Positions 29,481-38,918 of a DNA stretch of 64,000 nucleotides are shown here, piece by piece. The translations under genes were made by a program, and so were the position numbers. The notes beneath the pieces were generated by a model, which was not told the origin of the DNA, made no database searches, and was given only the letters and a program-made list of their open reading frames with translations. Numbering within the stretch: the stretch's first letter is position 1; each line of letters begins with the position of its first letter. The stretch covers positions 186,001-250,000 of the forward strand of contig JASTVH010000006.1 in the NCBI GenBank assembly GCA_042862465.1, written 5' to 3'. This DNA is from JASTVH01 sp042862465 (lineage in GTDB: Bacteria > Pseudomonadota > Gammaproteobacteria > Pseudomonadales > Oleiphilaceae).

Positions 29481-31061
29481 GTGACGCAATGGGACTTAAG
29501 TCTGTGGATTGCCGCAGCCGGCATCATTCTGGCCGCCCTGGCGGGGCTGTGGTTGGGGCGTCGCCAGGGGACCGCCGGAGAGAGCGAGTCGCTGCAAACC
29601 GACCTGCAGCACCTGCGCCAGGCCCATGAAGAGGTGCTGCGTCAGAGTGCGCGTCTGGAGCAGGAGGCTGACTTTCTGCGCGACCAGAAAATGACACTGC
29701 AGGCCCAGGTCGAGCGGCTGGAGTCGGAGCGTGAACAGTGGCGCAACACCGCGGAGGAGCGAGGCAGTGAACTCTCGCGTCTGAATGCCGATCTGGTATC
29801 CCGCGAGGAGCGCCTCACGGAATGGCGTGAAGAAGGGCGTCAGCTGCAGGAGCGACTGGAGGAGAGCGAGCGGGAGGTTCATCAGCTGCGTAGCGAACTG
29901 CGGGCCGGCAAGGTGGCCATGGAAGAAGAGCGCAAGAGTCTGCAGGAAAAGCTGGCATTACTGGAAAGCAACAGGGACAGCCTGAAGCAGGAATTCGAGA
30001 ACCTGGCCAACAAGATTTTCGAACAGAAGAGCGCGCGCTTCACTGAGCAGAACAAGACCAATCTCGACGGCCTACTGACACCGTTCCGGGAACAGATGAA
30101 GGACTTTCGCAAGCGGATCGACCAGGTCTACGACGCGGAATCCCGTGATCGCCGGGACCTGCATGCTGAAATCCGCGGCCTCAAGGATCTCAATCAACGC
30201 ATTACCGAAGAAGCCGCCAACCTGACCAAGGCCCTGCGAGGGGACAAGAAAATTCAGGGTAACTGGGGCGAGCTGATCCTGGAGAAGGTGCTGGAACGTT
30301 CCGGACTGCGCAAGGGCAGCGAATATGAAACCCAGGGCACCTACCGGGACGAGTCGCGCCAGATCTGGCGGCCGGACGTGGTTATCCATCTCCCGGAGGA
30401 GCGCAACGTCATTATCGATTCCAAGGTCTCCCTGGCCGCGTATCAGGACTATGTGACCGCGGAGGATGAGTTAAGCCGCAACCAGGCGCTGAAACAGCAT
30501 GTGGACGCCGTCCGGGCTCATATCAAGTCGCTCAGTGAAAAGGATTACAGCCAACTTGAGGGGCTTGCCTCACCGGATTTCGTGCTGATGTTCATGCCCA
30601 TAGAGCCGGCTTTTGTGGCGGCTTTCCAGCATGACGAGCGTCTTTTCAACGAGGCATTCGACAACAAGATTGTGGTGGTGACGCCCACCACACTGTTGGC
30701 CACTCTGCGCACGATCGAGAACATCTGGCGCTATGAGCGGCAGAGCCAGAATGCCCGAAAGATTGCCCAGCGCGCGGGGCTGGTTTACGACAAGCTGCGG
30801 GTTTTCCTGGAACATATGGACAAGCTGGGCAGTCAGCTGCAGACGGTTCACGGTACCTATGACCAGGCCATGAATACCCTCAGTCAGGGGCGGGGCAATC
30901 TTGTATCGCAGGCCAAGCAGTTTGAGCGTCTGGGTGTGCGGGTCCGCAAGGAACTGCCACGCACCATGCTCGAAAACGCGGATCTGGAACCGGAAGACGA
31001 GGAGGTGGTCGACGAGGGGATTCCTCAGAATGCCAATGATTCTTCCACATCTTCTGCCTGA
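29481..31061 (+). CDS. rmuC: RmuC-family DNA recombination protein
   Basis: The 526-residue protein begins with a membrane anchor (about residues 6-25, LWIAAAGIILAALAGLWLG) and continues with a long coiled coil to about residue 200. The conserved RmuC domain follows, with typical blocks such as GNWGELILEKVLE, RPDVVIHLPEERNVIIDSKVSL and FMPIEPAFVAAF. RmuC limits inversions and resembles a restriction-endonuclease-like fold. The GTG at 29481 with GGGAGG upstream is preferred; an in-frame start at 29361 adds a non-conserved leader. Length is slightly above E. coli RmuC. Confidence 0.92.
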   Translation: MTQWDLSLWIAAAGIILAALAGLWLGRRQGTAGESESLQTDLQHLRQAHEEVLRQSARLEQEADFLRDQKMTLQAQVERLESEREQWRNTAEERGSELSRLNADLVSREERLTEWREEGRQLQERLEESEREVHQLRSELRAGKVAMEEERKSLQEKLALLESNRDSLKQEFENLANKIFEQKSARFTEQNKTNLDGLLTPFREQMKDFRKRIDQVYDAESRDRRDLHAEIRGLKDLNQRITEEAANLTKALRGDKKIQGNWGELILEKVLERSGLRKGSEYETQGTYRDESRQIWRPDVVIHLPEERNVIIDSKVSLAAYQDYVTAEDELSRNQALKQHVDAVRAHIKSLSEKDYSQLEGLASPDFVLMFMPIEPAFVAAFQHDERLFNEAFDNKIVVVTPTTLLATLRTIENIWRYERQSQNARKIAQRAGLVYDKLRVFLEHMDKLGSQLQTVHGTYDQAMNTLSQGRGNLVSQAKQFERLGVRVRKELPRTMLENADLEPEDEEVVDEGIPQNANDSSTSSA

Positions 31062-31476
31062 TCAGTGAGTTAGTGCCTAATGGCATTGGTGGGGCCAAAA
31101 AACCGTCATTTTCGGCCATTGCGAATGCCACCCGGTTCACATCTTCTGTCCGCCAAAGCGCATTACAATTCGGAAAACAAGAAACGACATGCTGGTATTT
31201 CGAACACCAGACACTGATCAACGCTCAGATGAGGATGTCGAACTTGATGCAACTGGCTCACGCAAACTGCCTGATTCATCAGCACCATTCCTTGTGCGAA
31301 CCGCAAGCCTGCTCGGTCCGCGGTCCCGATCGGGACGATGAAAACACCACCAGTGAAACCATTATGATCGACTGACGTGCTCCCCTGGTGTCGTCGCCGG
31401 GCGGCGGCACTTGCGCGCCGTCGCCGTATTGCCGACACTGCTGTCACACAAAAAGTGGCTAAGTGAGGACGTTGTT
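31062..31476. other. Intergenic region, possibly holding a small gene
   Basis: A 415-bp spacer. A 50-codon frame at 31189-31341 (MLVFRTPDTDQRSDED...) gives a plausible hydrophilic peptide but lacks a clear ribosome site and has codon choice unlike the core genes, so it is not called. Nothing else was recognised. Confidence 0.35.
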
Positions 31477-32301
31477 ATGGGGATTCGCAAGAGCGGAATC
31501 GGTCTGGCGGTCGGGTTGTGGCTGGTTTGCGCCAACGCGGCGGCGTTGCCCCCGGAGCATGAAGCCACCCGTCTTATGATGGCCATTGAGAGTGCCATCG
31601 ACCAATCCCAATGGGACCAGGCGTCCCGTTATCTGAATCGTCTGCAGAACCTGCAAGTCCAGAAACCCACCGATTATCTGTTCTTTCGCGGGCGTGTGAT
31701 GCACCATTCCGGGCAGCTCAACGAGGCAAGGGATGCGCTGGAGGACTATGTTGTTCAGGCCGGTGCGGATGGGGAACATTACCGTCAGGCCCTGGGGCTG
31801 ATTACGGACATCGAACGTCAACTTGAACAGCAGAGTCAGCAAAAGCAACACGAACCGGTGGCCCAGATCAAGCCTGCCGAAACGGTTGATGTCGACAAGC
31901 TGCAGGAACTCTACCTCAAGGATAACCCCGTCGACGCTCTTGTGGCGCACCTGAATAGTCTGCTGAGCCTGCATGCCTATCAGGGTGACCGCATCCTGAG
32001 AGATCGTCCGCGTCAAGGCGTGGTATACGAGCTCGAGGTGACCGGGCCCGGGGAGCTGACGCTGCGGACCACCGACTATCAGGGGGAGGGGCGCGCCGTT
32101 ACCCGAACACAGACCCTGTCGGTTTATGGTGTCAGTCCTTTGGTTGAACAGGACTGTCTGGCCAGCGAAGGGGCCTGCTGGATCTATGATCCAAGGGATA
32201 ACACGCGTTGGCTCAAGTTGGCTCTCAAGCCGGATGCGGCCAATGCCATCACCCGAGCCATGGGTGAGCTGATTCGCCGCCTGCAGGAAACCTCCCGCTA
32301 G
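31477..32301 (+). CDS. Periplasmic TPR-like protein of unknown function
   Basis: The 274-residue protein has a signal peptide (GIGLAVGLWLVCANAAALP). A helical repeat-like region follows (WDQASRYLNRLQNLQ, YLFFRGRVMHHSGQLNEA) of TPR character, then a Gln-rich linker and a C-terminal mixed domain starting near residue 150. That domain contains YELEVTGPGELTLRTTDYQ and a cysteine pair (DCLASEGACWIYD) that could form a disulfide. The ATG at 31477 has GTGAGGA upstream. No family was recognised with confidence. Confidence 0.65.
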   Translation: MGIRKSGIGLAVGLWLVCANAAALPPEHEATRLMMAIESAIDQSQWDQASRYLNRLQNLQVQKPTDYLFFRGRVMHHSGQLNEARDALEDYVVQAGADGEHYRQALGLITDIERQLEQQSQQKQHEPVAQIKPAETVDVDKLQELYLKDNPVDALVAHLNSLLSLHAYQGDRILRDRPRQGVVYELEVTGPGELTLRTTDYQGEGRAVTRTQTLSVYGVSPLVEQDCLASEGACWIYDPRDNTRWLKLALKPDAANAITRAMGELIRRLQETSR

Positions 32302-32351
32302 CCGGTTAGCTTCTTAATCCGCTGGGGCTCAGGCAGTGGGTCCCGCATCCG

Positions 32352-32852
32352 CTACGGGCGGTTACGTCCAGGCTCCAGGGGTTTGGACATTCGGAAGCCT
32401 TCCAGTTCGATGCCGTTCCGCGTGGCGATTTCCCGCCTGTCCACCACGAAACCCGCGCGTTCGAAAACCGGTCTTGAGGCCCGGCTGGCTCGGGTCGTCA
32501 GGCTACGTTGTCCCAGCCTGGTAGCCAGCGATTCCAGGATCGTCAGTAGTTGGCTGCCGATTCCCTGGCGCCCGCATTCCGGTCTCACATAGAGCATGTT
32601 GACCTGGTAAAGCGGAAACAGCTGGGCAAATCCCGCCAAGGTTTGGGGTGTTTCGGCGACGATGGTAATGCCTTGGCTTAAGAGTTTCGACAGTCGTTCG
32701 CCATCGCTGCCCCAGTCCGCCCAAACCTGTCGCTGCTCCCGCGAATAATAATCATCGGTCAGCGTTTCAATCGCGTGGCAATAGATGTCGTTGGCGCGCA
32801 CGGCGTCATGAGACGCCCGGTAGCGCCGAAACGTTATGTTACTGACAGTCAC
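32352..32852 (-). CDS. GNAT-family N-acetyltransferase
   Basis: The roughly 166-residue protein has the GNAT fold. The acetyl-CoA-binding motif A is visible in YVRPECGRQGIGSQLLTILE (R/Q-x-x-G-x-G type), and a C-terminal block contains RPVFERAGFVV. The likely GTG start at 32852 begins VTVSNITFRRY; an in-frame ATG at 32885 would add 11 residues but has no ribosome site. Substrate unknown, as for most members. It appears to be monocistronic. Confidence 0.82.
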   Translation of the reverse strand: MTVSNITFRRYRASHDAVRANDIYCHAIETLTDDYYSREQRQVWADWGSDGERLSKLLSQGITIVAETPQTLAGFAQLFPLYQVNMLYVRPECGRQGIGSQLLTILESLATRLGQRSLTTRASRASRPVFERAGFVVDRREIATRNGIELEGFRMSKPLEPGRNRP

Positions 32853-33056
32853 GTCATTTCCATTCCTGAAAAAATCCAGTCGCATCAGTTGGTTGGTGCG
32901 CCGATGCGGCTTTTGGTATTGAGCATAGCGGAATATTCGTTACTTAAAAGGACAAAAGTTTGACGTTCAGTTACCGCAAAGGGTGACGTAATACACACGT
33001 TTCTGCGCCCAATCCATCTACCATAGCGGTGGATGTCAATAGATTGGTGCAAAAAC

Positions 33057-34463
33057 ATGTCATACGACGCCAAAAAGTTGTTAAAGCAAGCCGGTGCCCT
33101 GATTCTGCCTTCTATGGTATTGCTCACCGGCTGTGGGGCTGGCAGCGAAGATAACGCGACCGCGTCCGCTGCTGATCCGGTGCCAACAACCGAGAGCCGT
33201 ATCATCTCCGGTGGAGCCGTCAAAGGGGTGGTGCAAAACGGTGTCATCAATGCCTGGCGCATCGAACAGGACGCGTCTGGCCACTACGTTCGCGGGCAGT
33301 CCGTAGGCAAAACGGTGCGTACCGATCTTACCGGTCAGTTTAAGCTTCCGGTGAAAGGCAAGGGGCAAGGCTGGGTCCTGGTGGAACTGACTGCCGATGG
33401 TAGCACCCGCATGGTGTGCGACGTGGTCCCCAGCTGTGATGTGGCCGGTGAGCCGGAGCCCGTGCCCTTTGGTGAAAGCTTCGCACTGTCCAGCGGCTTT
33501 GAGCTGACTGGAGCCGTCAACCTGGCCAATCAGGATCAGGTTTTCCTGACGCCGCTCTCCCATCTGGCAATGACGTTGGCGGCGACCCAGCCCGAGGGCA
33601 TGAGCGACGGCGCGATTACTCAGGCTTATGGTGAAGTTGAGGGCTGGTTCGGACTGGCCGCTGGCGACCTTCGGCTGGCTCCGCCGGATCTGACACAACT
33701 CGATAATCAAAGCGTGTCTGTCGGTGAGGTGCACCTGGCGGTTGCCAACGCGGCTTTTCTGTCCCTGGTGAACCGGCCGGAGTGGAGCAACATCACCCAG
33801 GTTATTGATGAGGCGGTTGGACAGGTGCAGGCGCAGCAGACTCTGACCACTGGTGGCGCGCAGACGCTTTCTCTGGAGTCGCTGGTCCTGGAACAGGCGG
33901 TTCTGGCGTCTGACCTGCAGAACACCACCACCTCCAGTCTTGCCCAGCAATCACTGGCGGTAACCAAGCAGCGTGCGGCGGATCTCTACGAGAACGTGCT
34001 GATCGCCGATACCGGAACTACGGATACCACCACCGGTGATACCGGCAGCACTACGGATACCGCGGGTACGACTGATACCAGTGGTAGTACCGACACCAGT
34101 GGTAGTACGGACACGGCAGCAACCGATTCCAGTGGCTCCACGGACTCCAGTGGCAGCACCGACACAAGTGGCGCCACCGATACGACGACTGATCCGCTGG
34201 CCAACGCCGCTCAACTGACCTGGAACGCACCGCTGACCCGTGAGAATGGTGAAAGCCTGACCATGGCGGAGCTGGATGGCTATACCATTGTGTACGGTCA
34301 GGATCCCGAAAACCTGGACCAGACCGTCAGTGTGGGCGACGCCTACACCATGGAATACACCATTGATCAGCTGGGAAGCGGCACCTGGTACTTTGCGATC
34401 AAGGCGCGCGACAGCCTGGGTAACGAGAGTGCGCTGTCCGAGGTGGTCAGCAAGACGATCTGA
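33057..34463 (+). CDS. Large lipoprotein with Thr/Ser/Asp repeat linker and C-terminal Fn3-like domain
   Basis: A 468-residue exported protein. The lipobox is LLTGC (cysteine 26 from the ATG at 33057; an alternative ATG at 33033 adds 8 residues). A globular N-terminal domain with two cysteines (MVCDVVPSC) follows, then a helical region. A low-complexity linker of repeating TDTSGST/TDSSGST units (about residues 324-386) leads to a fibronectin-type-III-like domain (DGYTIVYGQ, WYFAIKARDSLGNES). The linker is flexible and acidic, as in surface-exposed proteins. Function unknown. Confidence 0.75.
   Translation: MSYDAKKLLKQAGALILPSMVLLTGCGAGSEDNATASAADPVPTTESRIISGGAVKGVVQNGVINAWRIEQDASGHYVRGQSVGKTVRTDLTGQFKLPVKGKGQGWVLVELTADGSTRMVCDVVPSCDVAGEPEPVPFGESFALSSGFELTGAVNLANQDQVFLTPLSHLAMTLAATQPEGMSDGAITQAYGEVEGWFGLAAGDLRLAPPDLTQLDNQSVSVGEVHLAVANAAFLSLVNRPEWSNITQVIDEAVGQVQAQQTLTTGGAQTLSLESLVLEQAVLASDLQNTTTSSLAQQSLAVTKQRAADLYENVLIADTGTTDTTTGDTGSTTDTAGTTDTSGSTDTSGSTDTAATDSSGSTDSSGSTDTSGATDTTTDPLANAAQLTWNAPLTRENGESLTMAELDGYTIVYGQDPENLDQTVSVGDAYTMEYTIDQLGSGTWYFAIKARDSLGNESALSEVVSKTI
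33990..34190 (+). repeat. Short in-gene repeats encoding the Thr-Asp/Ser-Gly linker
   Basis: Degenerate tandem units based on accgacaccagtggtagt recur within the lipoprotein gene and code for the repeated TDTSGS pattern. Units are multiples of three and stay in frame, so length could vary by slippage without breaking the gene. Confidence 0.6.
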
Positions 34464-34484
34464 TCGGTCTCCCGGGTGATAACC

Positions 34485-34522
34485 AAAAGCGCCAGCCTTT
34501 CTGAGGGCTGGCGCTTTTTTTT
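34485..34522 (+). terminator. Rho-independent terminator
   Basis: Stem agcgccagcc / ggctggcgct with a short tttctgag loop and a run of eight T, starting 22 bp after the lipoprotein stop. It may also stop the convergent histidine kinase operon. Confidence 0.9.
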
Positions 34523-34554
34523 GGGGGGGGCGGATTGGGAGGGATGATGGTGGC

Positions 34555-37128
34555 TTACTCCTCCCCCCGAGGCAGATAAAGCCGAAAGGTTGCGCCCCGT
34601 CCGGGAATGCTGTGCAGATCCACCATGCCGCCGTGTTTTTCCGCCACCACCTGTACGAACGAAAGTCCCAGACCGGCCCCGTGGCTGCCGCCGAGCTCCT
34701 GGCTGCGATGACGTCGAAAGCGCTCGAACAGTTGCTGTTGGTCCTCCGGCGGCACGCCGGGCCCCTGGTCCTGTACGCTGACCACGGCATAGCGATGCTG
34801 GCCCTGGACGCTGACCTGAACCTTGCTGTCTGCCGGGCTGTACTGGATGGCATTGGTGAGAAGGTTGGTGACCGCGCGCTCCAGTAATTCGGCATTGCCG
34901 TTGAGCCAGAGATCCTCTTCACCGGACAGGGATATTTCGATCTGCTTGGCCAGGGCCATATCGCGTACGGAGTCCAGGGCGTTCTCCACGATATCCAGCA
35001 ATTCACATTCATAGAAGCGGGTGGAAGAAAGCTGTTCGGCCCGGGCCAGTTGTACGAATTCCTCGGCCAGCTGATAGCTGCGTCTGGCCAGCAGGGCAAC
35101 CTTGTCGAGCTGTTCGTTGGTAACCGGGCTCTCGCCACGCTTGAGTTGCTCGATCAGTGCCAGCTGCGATACCAGGGGCGAGCGCACATCATGGGAGATG
35201 AAATCCACCGCCTCACGGTACTGCCGCTGCTGCTCACGCAAATCGGTGATATCGGCCACATTGGCAATCAGGCCGACCCGGGCATTGTCCGGGGTGGCGA
35301 AGGGGGCGAGGTGAATCAGTAGATCGCGCTCGTGGCGTCGCTGGTCGTGACTGTGCTGGCTTCCATTTTCCAGCGTGTCCAGAATGGCACCCCGCCAATC
35401 GATACTCGGCTCGTCGTCGTTACCCTCCAGCAGGCGGATCAGCGGCATGCCCACCAGGCTTTCAGGGGGATGCTGGAACCACTGGGCGATATGGCCGTTG
35501 ACGAACTGGATCACCCCGAGGGCGTCGGTGACCAGAACCCCATCGGGCATGCGTTCGAAACCCTGGCCGATAAAGCTGCGCATTTCTGCCAGGGTCCGGG
35601 TGGCGCGCCGCACCTGTTCAATCCGTCGTTCCAGGCGCTCCAACGGTACCCGGCTGATGCGGGGGAGCTGGCGACTTTGCAGGGACAGGCGGTTCAGGTA
35701 GCCAGCGGCTGTGGCGCTGCGCTCGGTGTCGTTCCATTGCAGACCCAGTTCGTATTCACCCTGGGAACGGCGCAGCAGGATACGGCTGGTGGTGTCGTCA
35801 TGGTGCCAGCGTCCATTATCGCCCAGTGGCGGCAGATCAGGGGGGCTGCCTCGTAATGGCTGACCATTGAAACTCAGCCAGCCTCTGTCCGGGGTCATGA
35901 TCTCCTGGAGCTGATCGAACAGACGGAGGGGTGAGCGCTGTTCCGGTGCCCGCAAGGCGAGGCCGGGTTCCTGTCCCAGGGCGTCCAGTTGGCGGTTGAG
36001 AAAACGGTTGAGTACGGCCAGCCTGCGTGCGCTCCACAGCGGATAGCTCAGGGCCAGGGTGAGCAGGATCGCGCTGGGGGGGAGCCAGCGGAAATCCACG
36101 GCATAGAGGAGCACGGTAACGGCGAGAACGCCGAGGACCAGCAGCGATGTCAGCGCCAGGGTCTGCCCGGGGCGCATGCGAGGGAACGCCACCACAATCC
36201 AGAGTACGACCAGAAGGCCGACGAACCAGCGGAGGGCATCGGGCACCGGCGTGATCAGGGCGTCCTGGGCAAGGGCAGAGTAAACATTGGCGTGGAATTC
36301 CACCCCGCTGAGGGGGTAGGCATTACCGGATACGGGGGTGGGCAGAACGTCACCGAAACCGGCGGCGGTGGCGCCAACAAACACCACTTTTCCCATCAAT
36401 GCCCGGTCTTCGACCCGGCCATCCAGCACATCCACATAGGAGTAGGTGGGGATGGCGCCGCCCAGGCCGGCAAAAGGGATCAGCGCCTTGCCCTGGCGCA
36501 CATTCACGAACGGCTGGACTTTGCGCCTGGCCGGCTGGGGTACCTCAACGCCAGCCAACTGGGCGGCCGCGACCGCGAGGGAGGGCCAAACGGCTTCACC
36601 CAGGCCTTCATACAGGTACAGGCCGCGGGCAATGCCGTCTTCATCCAGTTCCACATGGGCATGTCCGAGCCGGGCCGCGGCGTCGGTTAGGCGGGCAGTG
36701 GGGAGGAATTCGCTCAGGGGACGCTGGCTTTTACCCGGATACAGGTGCAGGGGCAAGACCACGTTGCCATGGCGCTTCATGGCATTGGCCAGGCGGATGT
36801 CTTCCATCTGCTTGCGAGCGGGTTCGGTAAACAGGACGTCGAACACGACCACCTTGGCGCCGGCTTTGGCCAGTCGCTCAATCAGTTCCGCGTGCCGGGT
36901 GCGAGGCCAGGGCCATTGGCCCAGGCGGGTAAGGCTGGCTTCGTCGATGGCGACCAGGGCGAGATCGTCAGCGGGTGGCAGAGTAAAGGTGCTCGCCAGG
37001 CTGTCATAGATCCACTGATCCATGCGCCGCAGTCCATGGGTCGCCATGAGCGCCGTGAGCAGTATCAGCAACGGGACGGCCAGTTGCCAGCGCGCTAAAC
37101 CGCCGTCCTGGGCTCTGTCGACATCCAT
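34555..37128 (-). CDS. CHASE2-domain sensor histidine kinase
   Basis: The 857-residue kinase has an N-terminal membrane helix, a periplasmic CHASE2 domain (about 35-310, with DDLALVAIDEASLTRLGQWPWPR and VVFDVLFTEP) and a three-helix membrane bundle (about 310-380). A PAS-like domain near 520-600, a HisKA domain with the phospho-acceptor in DFISHDVRSPL, and a HATPase domain with N box TNAIQYSP and G boxes DQGPGVP and GAGLGLSF follow. The start at 37128 follows ATGGAGC. It ends a three-gene operon with the FecR/LysM protein and the response regulator. The ligand is unknown. Confidence 0.9.
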   Translation of the reverse strand: MDVDRAQDGGLARWQLAVPLLILLTALMATHGLRRMDQWIYDSLASTFTLPPADDLALVAIDEASLTRLGQWPWPRTRHAELIERLAKAGAKVVVFDVLFTEPARKQMEDIRLANAMKRHGNVVLPLHLYPGKSQRPLSEFLPTARLTDAAARLGHAHVELDEDGIARGLYLYEGLGEAVWPSLAVAAAQLAGVEVPQPARRKVQPFVNVRQGKALIPFAGLGGAIPTYSYVDVLDGRVEDRALMGKVVFVGATAAGFGDVLPTPVSGNAYPLSGVEFHANVYSALAQDALITPVPDALRWFVGLLVVLWIVVAFPRMRPGQTLALTSLLVLGVLAVTVLLYAVDFRWLPPSAILLTLALSYPLWSARRLAVLNRFLNRQLDALGQEPGLALRAPEQRSPLRLFDQLQEIMTPDRGWLSFNGQPLRGSPPDLPPLGDNGRWHHDDTTSRILLRRSQGEYELGLQWNDTERSATAAGYLNRLSLQSRQLPRISRVPLERLERRIEQVRRATRTLAEMRSFIGQGFERMPDGVLVTDALGVIQFVNGHIAQWFQHPPESLVGMPLIRLLEGNDDEPSIDWRGAILDTLENGSQHSHDQRRHERDLLIHLAPFATPDNARVGLIANVADITDLREQQRQYREAVDFISHDVRSPLVSQLALIEQLKRGESPVTNEQLDKVALLARRSYQLAEEFVQLARAEQLSSTRFYECELLDIVENALDSVRDMALAKQIEISLSGEEDLWLNGNAELLERAVTNLLTNAIQYSPADSKVQVSVQGQHRYAVVSVQDQGPGVPPEDQQQLFERFRRHRSQELGGSHGAGLGLSFVQVVAEKHGGMVDLHSIPGRGATFRLYLPRGEE

Positions 37129-37212
37129 GGTGTGCTCCATCAAGGTGATCGTGCGACTGGGGCCGCTTTCTGTGCCCCGTCGTTGCCGATACACCCTGAC
37201 GGGGCCGATTTA

Positions 37213-38865
37213 TTATTCTACGAAGAGTTCCCGTCCCGGTCCCCAGCGGCTTTTGAGCGGCTGGTCGGTTTCGCCGCGCAGACGGACAAAGTATCGCTGC
37301 CCGGGGATCAGGCGCAATGCGGCGGTAGTGTCCCGGATAGTGGCTTCCTTGATAATTTTTTCGAAGCTGGGATCCCGCGCCAGTTGCAGCGTGTATTCGG
37401 AGGCCTGGGGCACCTTGTTCCAGAACACCCGAACCTGGTTGTCCACGTAATTGATACTCAGGATGCGCGCCGGCTGCAGCTCACCCTGAATGATCAGCGA
37501 GCGTCCTTCGCTGGTGGCGACACTGGTTCCACCCGCTTCGGTCACTACTCGCCAGTAGTATTGCCCCGGACGCAGGGGGCGGCCCACGATGGCGTTGTCG
37601 TCCGTGGCCCACTCGCTGACGGCGATCAAGTTGCTGAAATCCGGTTCGTCCGAGACTTCCACACGGCCCAGCTCGTTGTTGCCGTGGTAGTCCCACTGGA
37701 AACTCGGCATGTTGTCGTCGGTGGTTGCACCGGCGGCCGGCGCTGTCGGCGTGGCCTTGCGTGCCGTGAGGTCGACCCGGAATGTCTGGGTGGCCTGGCG
37801 ACCGGTCATGCCATTGGGCGCAATGGATGCGACTTCCAGGCGATATTCGCCATTTTGCAGATGGCCGAGGTTGAAGTTGCCCCGGCTGACTTCGCGGGAA
37901 AGTACCCAGCGGTCGGTTTTTTCGTCAATCACGTCAACCCGATAGGCTGCAGCCGAGTTGCCCTGCCAGCCAATGGCGAACGGCAACTTGTCCACCTGTT
38001 GTGGCAGGGTGGCCAGCTTGGGTTCCGGGGGCAGGGGGGAAATACGAACAGCGCCGTTGGTCCCGATGGCCGCGCCGTAACCGGCCGGTACATCCTTCAG
38101 GTGACCCCGGGGGCCAAAGCCGACCATGCCTTTGGTGACCTCAAGGCGGGTGTTGCCGTTGTGGGCCTTGAGCCGGAACACCGTGCCACGAACCGCTGCC
38201 ACTGCTGACGGTGTCTCGATCTCGAAGCGCGAGCCACCTTCCTGGATGGGCTGCACCTGGGTTTCCAGGCGGCCGCGCTCCAGGCGCAGGCGGGTGTCGG
38301 CCATGCCGGTTTTCCCGTACTGGGTCAGGCGGTCGAACACCAGCATGCTGCGTTCGCCCAGGCGGATGCGGGAATCGTCAGCCAGCTTGATGATGACGCG
38401 GCCTTCCACCGTGCGTACCCGGTCGCCGACATTCAGCAGGGTGCCGTCTTCCAGGGGGCGATAGCCGCTGGCCAGGTGGGGCTGGTAAATCACCGAACCG
38501 ATCACCGAAATGGCCTTGGCCGGCTGGGGCCGTTGGCGTAGCCAGCCGATGGGGATGCTCAGGGTGGTGCCGGCAATTGCTTCGCGACTGCTGTTCAGCC
38601 GGTTGTAGCGCAGCAGGTCACGATAATCGTGGTGACGGGAGAGTAATTCGCGGGCAATGGACTGGACGCTGTCGTTGGGGCGCAACGTGTAGGTCCAGTC
38701 ACCCTGTTCTTCCATGCTGGCGTAAGTGGCGCTGACCGATCGGCCTGACGTGGAGCCATACCCCAGCGGCAGTTCCGCCAATGCACTGGTAGACCAGACC
38801 AGAATCAACAAGAGGATGATCCCGTTCAGGCAGGATTGGTTACGAGGCCCAAATGCTACTGTCAT
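37213..38865 (-). CDS. FecR-domain protein with LysM and Fn3-like repeats, exported
   Basis: The 550-residue protein has a signal peptide (ILLLILVWSTSALA), a LysM-like peptidoglycan-binding domain near residues 55-105 (YTLRPNDSVQSIARELL) and a FecR domain near 125-260 (VGDRVRTVEGRVIIKLADDS...RIRLG, AAVRGTVFRL). Two or three beta-sandwich repeats follow (WDYHGNNELGRVEVS, VFWNKVPQASEYTLQLA). Proteins of this build often sit beside CHASE2 sensors. Its place between a response regulator and a CHASE2 kinase suggests it supplies an envelope signal to that kinase; this is inferred. Confidence 0.85.
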   Translation of the reverse strand: MTVAFGPRNQSCLNGIILLLILVWSTSALAELPLGYGSTSGRSVSATYASMEEQGDWTYTLRPNDSVQSIARELLSRHHDYRDLLRYNRLNSSREAIAGTTLSIPIGWLRQRPQPAKAISVIGSVIYQPHLASGYRPLEDGTLLNVGDRVRTVEGRVIIKLADDSRIRLGERSMLVFDRLTQYGKTGMADTRLRLERGRLETQVQPIQEGGSRFEIETPSAVAAVRGTVFRLKAHNGNTRLEVTKGMVGFGPRGHLKDVPAGYGAAIGTNGAVRISPLPPEPKLATLPQQVDKLPFAIGWQGNSAAAYRVDVIDEKTDRWVLSREVSRGNFNLGHLQNGEYRLEVASIAPNGMTGRQATQTFRVDLTARKATPTAPAAGATTDDNMPSFQWDYHGNNELGRVEVSDEPDFSNLIAVSEWATDDNAIVGRPLRPGQYYWRVVTEAGGTSVATSEGRSLIIQGELQPARILSINYVDNQVRVFWNKVPQASEYTLQLARDPSFEKIIKEATIRDTTAALRLIPGQRYFVRLRGETDQPLKSRWGPGRELFVE

Positions 38866-38918
38866 GGATGCCTTGAGTCTTCACCATTGATTGGGCACCG
38901 CTCCGGAGCGGAAACCGC

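Noticed and set aside
31073..31375. A 100-codon frame after rmuC
   Set aside because: The composition is unlike neighbouring genes, with many Cys, His and Gln residues and no ribosome site. A competing 50-codon frame overlaps it, so neither is called.
33990..34190. Regular repeats suggestive of a CRISPR array
   Set aside because: The units are contiguous, in frame within a lipoprotein gene and encode a Thr/Ser/Asp linker. There are no spacers or cas genes.
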